Shown: one piece after another, positions 61,201 through 64,000 of the stretch | Position numbering within the stretch: position 1 is the stretch's first letter | How the letters are laid out: every line of letters starts with the position of its first letter | NCBI GenBank assembly: GCA_964582375.1 | Contig: CAZORL010000006.1 | Span: forward strand, 1-64,000 | Length of the DNA: 64,000 bases | Direction: 5' to 3' | Source: CAKSQF01 sp964582375 | GTDB lineage: Bacteria > Bacillota > Clostridia > Oscillospirales > CAG-272 | Notes under the pieces: model-generated | The model's database searches: none | Told to the model about the DNA's origin: nothing | What the model saw: the letters and a program-made list of their open reading frames with translations, nothing else | Made by a program: the position numbers and the translations under genes

Positions 61201-61785
61201 ATGAAGACGATCAACAACAAGGTTTTGGTTCTCGTTGCATCGATCGCACTTGCTCTCGCATGCACCGTCGGCGCGACTCTCGCATGGTTGACCGCATCGA
61301 CCGATACTGTAACGAACACATTCACAACTTCTGACATCGGCGTCACACTCAAAGAGACAAAGACTGCCTTTAAGATGATCCCCGGTTATACGATTGCCAA
61401 GGATCCTAAGGTTACAGTCACGACCGGTTCCGAGGAATGCTGGCTCTTCGTTAAGGTTGAAAAGTCGGCAAACTTTGATACCTACCTCACGTATGAAGTG
61501 GCAGACGGCTGGACGGCAGGCACGGGCACAGGCGAAGGCAAAAACGGAGTTCCCGAAGGCGTCTATTACCGCAAAGTTACCACTGAAAGCATCGGTACCG
61601 AATTCAGCGTTCTTAAGAACGATCAGGTTTCTGTAAAAGATACGGTCACAAAGACTGATATGACCAACGCCAAAACAAACAATCCTACTCTCAAATTCAC
61701 CGCTTATGCTTCACAGCTCTACAAGAATTCAACCACTGAGTTCACCCCTGCAGAAGCATGGAGCAATGCTAACCCTACCACCTAA
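61201..61785 (+). CDS. SipW-dependent matrix/fibre protein 2
   Basis: A 194-residue paralog with the signal ACTVGATLAWLTASTDTVTN and then FTTSDIGVTLKE. MIPGYTIAKDPKVTVTTGSE resembles the MPGHTYDKDPTVTVKAGSE block of protein 1, so the two are the closest pair in the array. Its ribosome site is AAAGGAG, 8-9 nt upstream. It follows protein 1 by 56 nt. Confidence 0.85.
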   Translation: MKTINNKVLVLVASIALALACTVGATLAWLTASTDTVTNTFTTSDIGVTLKETKTAFKMIPGYTIAKDPKVTVTTGSEECWLFVKVEKSANFDTYLTYEVADGWTAGTGTGEGKNGVPEGVYYRKVTTESIGTEFSVLKNDQVSVKDTVTKTDMTNAKTNNPTLKFTAYASQLYKNSTTEFTPAEAWSNANPTT

Positions 61786-61809
61786 GCTAAAGAAAGAAGG
61801 TACACTTAA

Positions 61810-62619
61810 ATGAAAAAGAAAATACTTACGATCTGCCTTGCGACGATCGTAGTCGTAATGGCAGTTGCAGGCGCATCGCTTGCATATTTCACCGACACCG
61901 ATAGTGCTAACAACACATTCACCGTTGGTAATGTAACGATCGACCTTATCGAGCAGCAGCGCGGTGAGGTCGAGGGCGAAAAAGCCCTCGTTGCCTTCGA
62001 AAACGGCAAGAAACTCCTCCCCATCGTTGGCTCTGCTCAGGGCGAGCAGGATGAGTTCGGTCTCCCCACCGCCGCAAACTATGTTGACAAGATCGTCACC
62101 ATTAAGAATACGGGCTCCGAGGCTGCTTACATCCGCGCTTATTTTGCAATTCCCTCCGCTCTCGACGACGGATATGACGAATTCAACGCAGGTAAAAATG
62201 TTCTCCACTTCAACTTTGGTAACAAGATCGATGACGATGAGGTTGTTTGCACCTACGGTAATGAATGGATTTGGAAGCAGACAAACGGCAATTGGAACTA
62301 CTTCGAGACCAAAATTAACGGCATCGCATACAACGTCTACTTCGCTGACTATTATACCCCTGTTGCGTCGGGTGCAACCACCGAGCAGTTCGTTCAGGGC
62401 GTCTACCTCGACAAGACTTTCGACTGCGTCGATGGCAAGTACTACGCATTCGGCTCCGAACTGACCCTCGATAAGGACTGGAACTGGAACAATGTTCAGT
62501 GCCCCGTATTCGCAGTAGCTGTTCAGGCAGCAGGCTTTAACTCTGCATCAGAGGCTATCACCGCAGCATTCGGTGCACAGTATAACCCCTGGGGCGGCGC
62601 TGTCACCAATTGGCAGTGA
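61810..62619 (+). CDS. SipW-dependent matrix/fibre protein 3
   Basis: A 269-residue paralog. Signal and cleavage region AGASLAYFTDTDSANNTFTV is followed by GNVTIDLIE. It has a longer insertion than proteins 1 and 2, rich in Trp/Tyr/Asn (EWIWKQTNGNWNYFETKING), and ends with AVQAAGFNSASEAITAAFG, the conserved AxQxxGF end of this family. AGAAGG is 9 nt from the ATG. Confidence 0.85.
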   Translation: MKKKILTICLATIVVVMAVAGASLAYFTDTDSANNTFTVGNVTIDLIEQQRGEVEGEKALVAFENGKKLLPIVGSAQGEQDEFGLPTAANYVDKIVTIKNTGSEAAYIRAYFAIPSALDDGYDEFNAGKNVLHFNFGNKIDDDEVVCTYGNEWIWKQTNGNWNYFETKINGIAYNVYFADYYTPVASGATTEQFVQGVYLDKTFDCVDGKYYAFGSELTLDKDWNWNNVQCPVFAVAVQAAGFNSASEAITAAFGAQYNPWGGAVTNWQ

Positions 62620-62697
62620 TCCCCCACCCAATATTATTGGTTTTTATTAATTAACATAAAAACAAAAAAACAAAATTGACAAAGGAGCGCACACATC

Positions 62698-63591
62698 ATG
62701 AAAAGAAAACTTATCGCAATTATCCTTATTGCTTGTATGGCACTCGTTGCTGTAACAGGCGCAACCCTCGCTTACTTCACTGACAATGACGCAGTCAAGA
62801 ACGAATTTGCCGTTGGCAAGGTTGACATCGACCTCTGGGAGATCGTTGGCTATGAAGATGACGAAGCAGTAACCGTCGGCAAAGACACTGACACAACTAA
62901 CCAGCACACATATTCTAACCTCTTCCCGACCGACGAGATCACAAAAGAGGTTTATGTTACCAACAATGACACGGTCAACTCTGTTTACGTTCGTGTTACC
63001 GTCGTTATGAATAAACTTCAAACTATCGGTGTATCAGCTATAGATCAAGTTTACGAAGCTAAAGGTTGGACTGATGAACAGATCCAGGCTAAATATGATG
63101 AAGTCTTCGTTGGCTGGGGCATCAATTATGCTAAGCGTGTGATCGGTCAGACACGTATGTGGATGACTGACCGTACTGGTAATGGCAGCCCTGTCCTCTT
63201 TAACATCGACACCATCGCACGTAACACCGTCGACTACGTCAGAGTCGACAGCAATAACAAGTTCATGACAGATGCTGAGAAGGCTAAGTTTGCAAGATCT
63301 AATGATGGCATTCTTAACTCGTCTCAAGGCGATCCCGACAGCTATTACAATAACGCTGTTGGTGTAGATGAGCGTGCATACATCTTCTATCTTGAGATCC
63401 CTGCAGGTGAAACGTACAAACTCTTTGATGGTCTCAAAGTTCCCGCTGACTTCACCCAAGAGCAGGCAAAGATGTTCGATGGCCTTAAGATCGACGTTTA
63501 CGCCGATGCTATCCAGACCACCGGCTTTGCTACTCCCGAGGCTGCATTCGAAGCACTCAACGAGCAGTACCCCATCGGTCACTGGAACTAA
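62698..63591 (+). CDS. SipW-dependent matrix/fibre protein 4
   Basis: A 297-residue paralog. VTGATLAYFTDNDAVKNEFA and GKVDIDLWE form the signal and first strand. TKEVYVTNNDTVNSVYVRV follows, then a long middle (about 120-220), and YADAIQTTGFATPEAAFEAL ends it. Ribosome site AAAGGAGCG, about 9 nt upstream. Base use in the middle is slightly more AT-rich than in its neighbours. Confidence 0.85.
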   Translation: MKRKLIAIILIACMALVAVTGATLAYFTDNDAVKNEFAVGKVDIDLWEIVGYEDDEAVTVGKDTDTTNQHTYSNLFPTDEITKEVYVTNNDTVNSVYVRVTVVMNKLQTIGVSAIDQVYEAKGWTDEQIQAKYDEVFVGWGINYAKRVIGQTRMWMTDRTGNGSPVLFNIDTIARNTVDYVRVDSNNKFMTDAEKAKFARSNDGILNSSQGDPDSYYNNAVGVDERAYIFYLEIPAGETYKLFDGLKVPADFTQEQAKMFDGLKIDVYADAIQTTGFATPEAAFEALNEQYPIGHWN

Positions 63592-63624
63592 ACCTGATCG
63601 ACCTGATCAACAATAATTTCATCT

Positions 63625-63736
63625 CGCTTTGATGCGTTCGGCGAGGGGCGCATCAAAAGCGGATGTATATGGTCTGCGGATGCAGACCATATACGAGCAC
63701 ACGAAAATTTCGTTCGCGTGCCGGTATATAGTCTGC
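63625..63736 (+). promoter_or_regulatory. Alternative-hairpin element before matrix protein gene 5
   Basis: First comes CGCTTTGATGCG paired with CGCATCAAAAGCG (63625-63661). Then GTATATGGTCTGC (63665-63677), GCAGACCATATAC (63682-63694) and GTATATAGTCTGC (63724-63736) follow. The middle arm can pair with the left one (13 bp, perfect, 4-nt loop) or the right one (17 bp counting GGAT/ATCC at the outer end, with one mismatch, around a further GC-rich hairpin). Only one can form at a time. This is the layout of an attenuator or a duplicated repeat. Confidence 0.5.
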
Positions 63737-63781
63737 ATCCATACAAGCAAATAAAAAAGCTAAGGAACGGAGTTCTCTGAC

Positions 63782-64000
63782 ATGAAGAAAAGAATATTCA
63801 CAATTGCATTGTTGGCCATATGCGCATCTTTAGCGGCATATGGTACTTTGGCGTATTTTACATATGATGAGACCGCCGTGAATGTCATAATCGCCGGCAG
63901 TATCGAGATAGATCTTCGCGAGTTTTCAAGGCAACCGGACGGCTCACTTGCTACTTTCGAGAATATTGACGACGCCATGCCTGCCACCGATTATTCAAAG
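63782..64000 (+). CDS. SipW-dependent matrix/fibre protein 5, N-terminal part (3' end outside window)
   Basis: Seventy-three codons are visible. MKKRIFTIALLAICASLAAY and GTLAYFTYDETAVNVIIAG form a SipW-type signal, followed by SIEIDLRE. GGAG lies 9 nt before the ATG. It is the fifth consecutive member of the array, separated from the fourth by the alternative-hairpin element. Confidence 0.8.
   Translation, partial: MKKRIFTIALLAICASLAAYGTLAYFTYDETAVNVIIAGSIEIDLREFSRQPDGSLATFENIDDAMPATDYSK

Overview
The window looks like a chromosomal stretch of an anaerobic, Gram-positive, spore-forming gut or rumen bacterium of the class Clostridia (Oscillospirales-like). The support is indirect: a dockerin at the left edge, spoIIR, RNase J, a pyruvate:ferredoxin oxidoreductase, a Na+-translocating biotin decarboxylase operon, a SipW-type signal peptidase, and many promoters of the form TTGACA-N17-TATAAT with AGGAGG-type ribosome sites. 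UGA is used as stop. I see no phage, insertion sequence, CRISPR array or recognisable defence island.

Left part (1-11.9 kb). A dockerin tail and a membrane-anchored GH123-like glycosidase are followed by a five-gene operon. It joins a methylmalonyl-CoA-type carboxyltransferase, an OadG-like subunit, a biotin carrier, the Na+ pump beta subunit and an oxaloacetate/pyruvate-type carboxyltransferase. A four-gene operon follows (PfkB-like protein, lipase-like hydrolase, RuvX, VanX-like lipoprotein).

Middle (11.9-34.1 kb). On the minus strand lie RNase J, SpoIIR with a small coupled membrane protein, an acetyltransferase and a zinc-ribbon membrane protein. Then come rbfA-nrnA-truB, a YczE-like membrane protein with a folded leader, a UvrD-type helicase, a GH25 lysozyme with BspA-type repeats, a bleomycin-hydrolase-type peptidase, a GH43-HAD fusion, a signal-less DUF11 protein, flotillin, a CPA2-type antiporter and NAD synthetase.

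Right part (34.1-58.7 kb). This holds an EamA transporter, two tandem Gfo/Idh/MocA proteins divergent from an AraC regulator, the wreck of a carD gene, hpt, a cytidylate-kinase-like gene, a transglutaminase lipoprotein, a heterodimeric ABC exporter, rsmA, tRNA-Thr(CGT), the pyruvate:ferredoxin oxidoreductase, a frameshifted lipoprotein gene, nagA plus a nagB-ROK fusion, an ABC-F protein, a DUF523 protein and ComEC. GH123, the Gfo/Idh/MocA pair (possibly GH109-like), NagA and NagB-ROK together hint at amino-sugar (GalNAc/GlcNAc) use.

Right edge (58.7-64 kb). A TetR regulator, a SipW-like signal peptidase and at least five consecutive proteins with SipW-type signal peptides (TasA/CalY/BsaA-like) form a likely extracellular fibre or biofilm-matrix locus. 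The TetR mRNA has a leader that can hide its own ribosome site, and a three-arm alternative hairpin precedes the last filament gene. These, together with the fused enzymes and structured leaders elsewhere, are the most interesting parts of the window.
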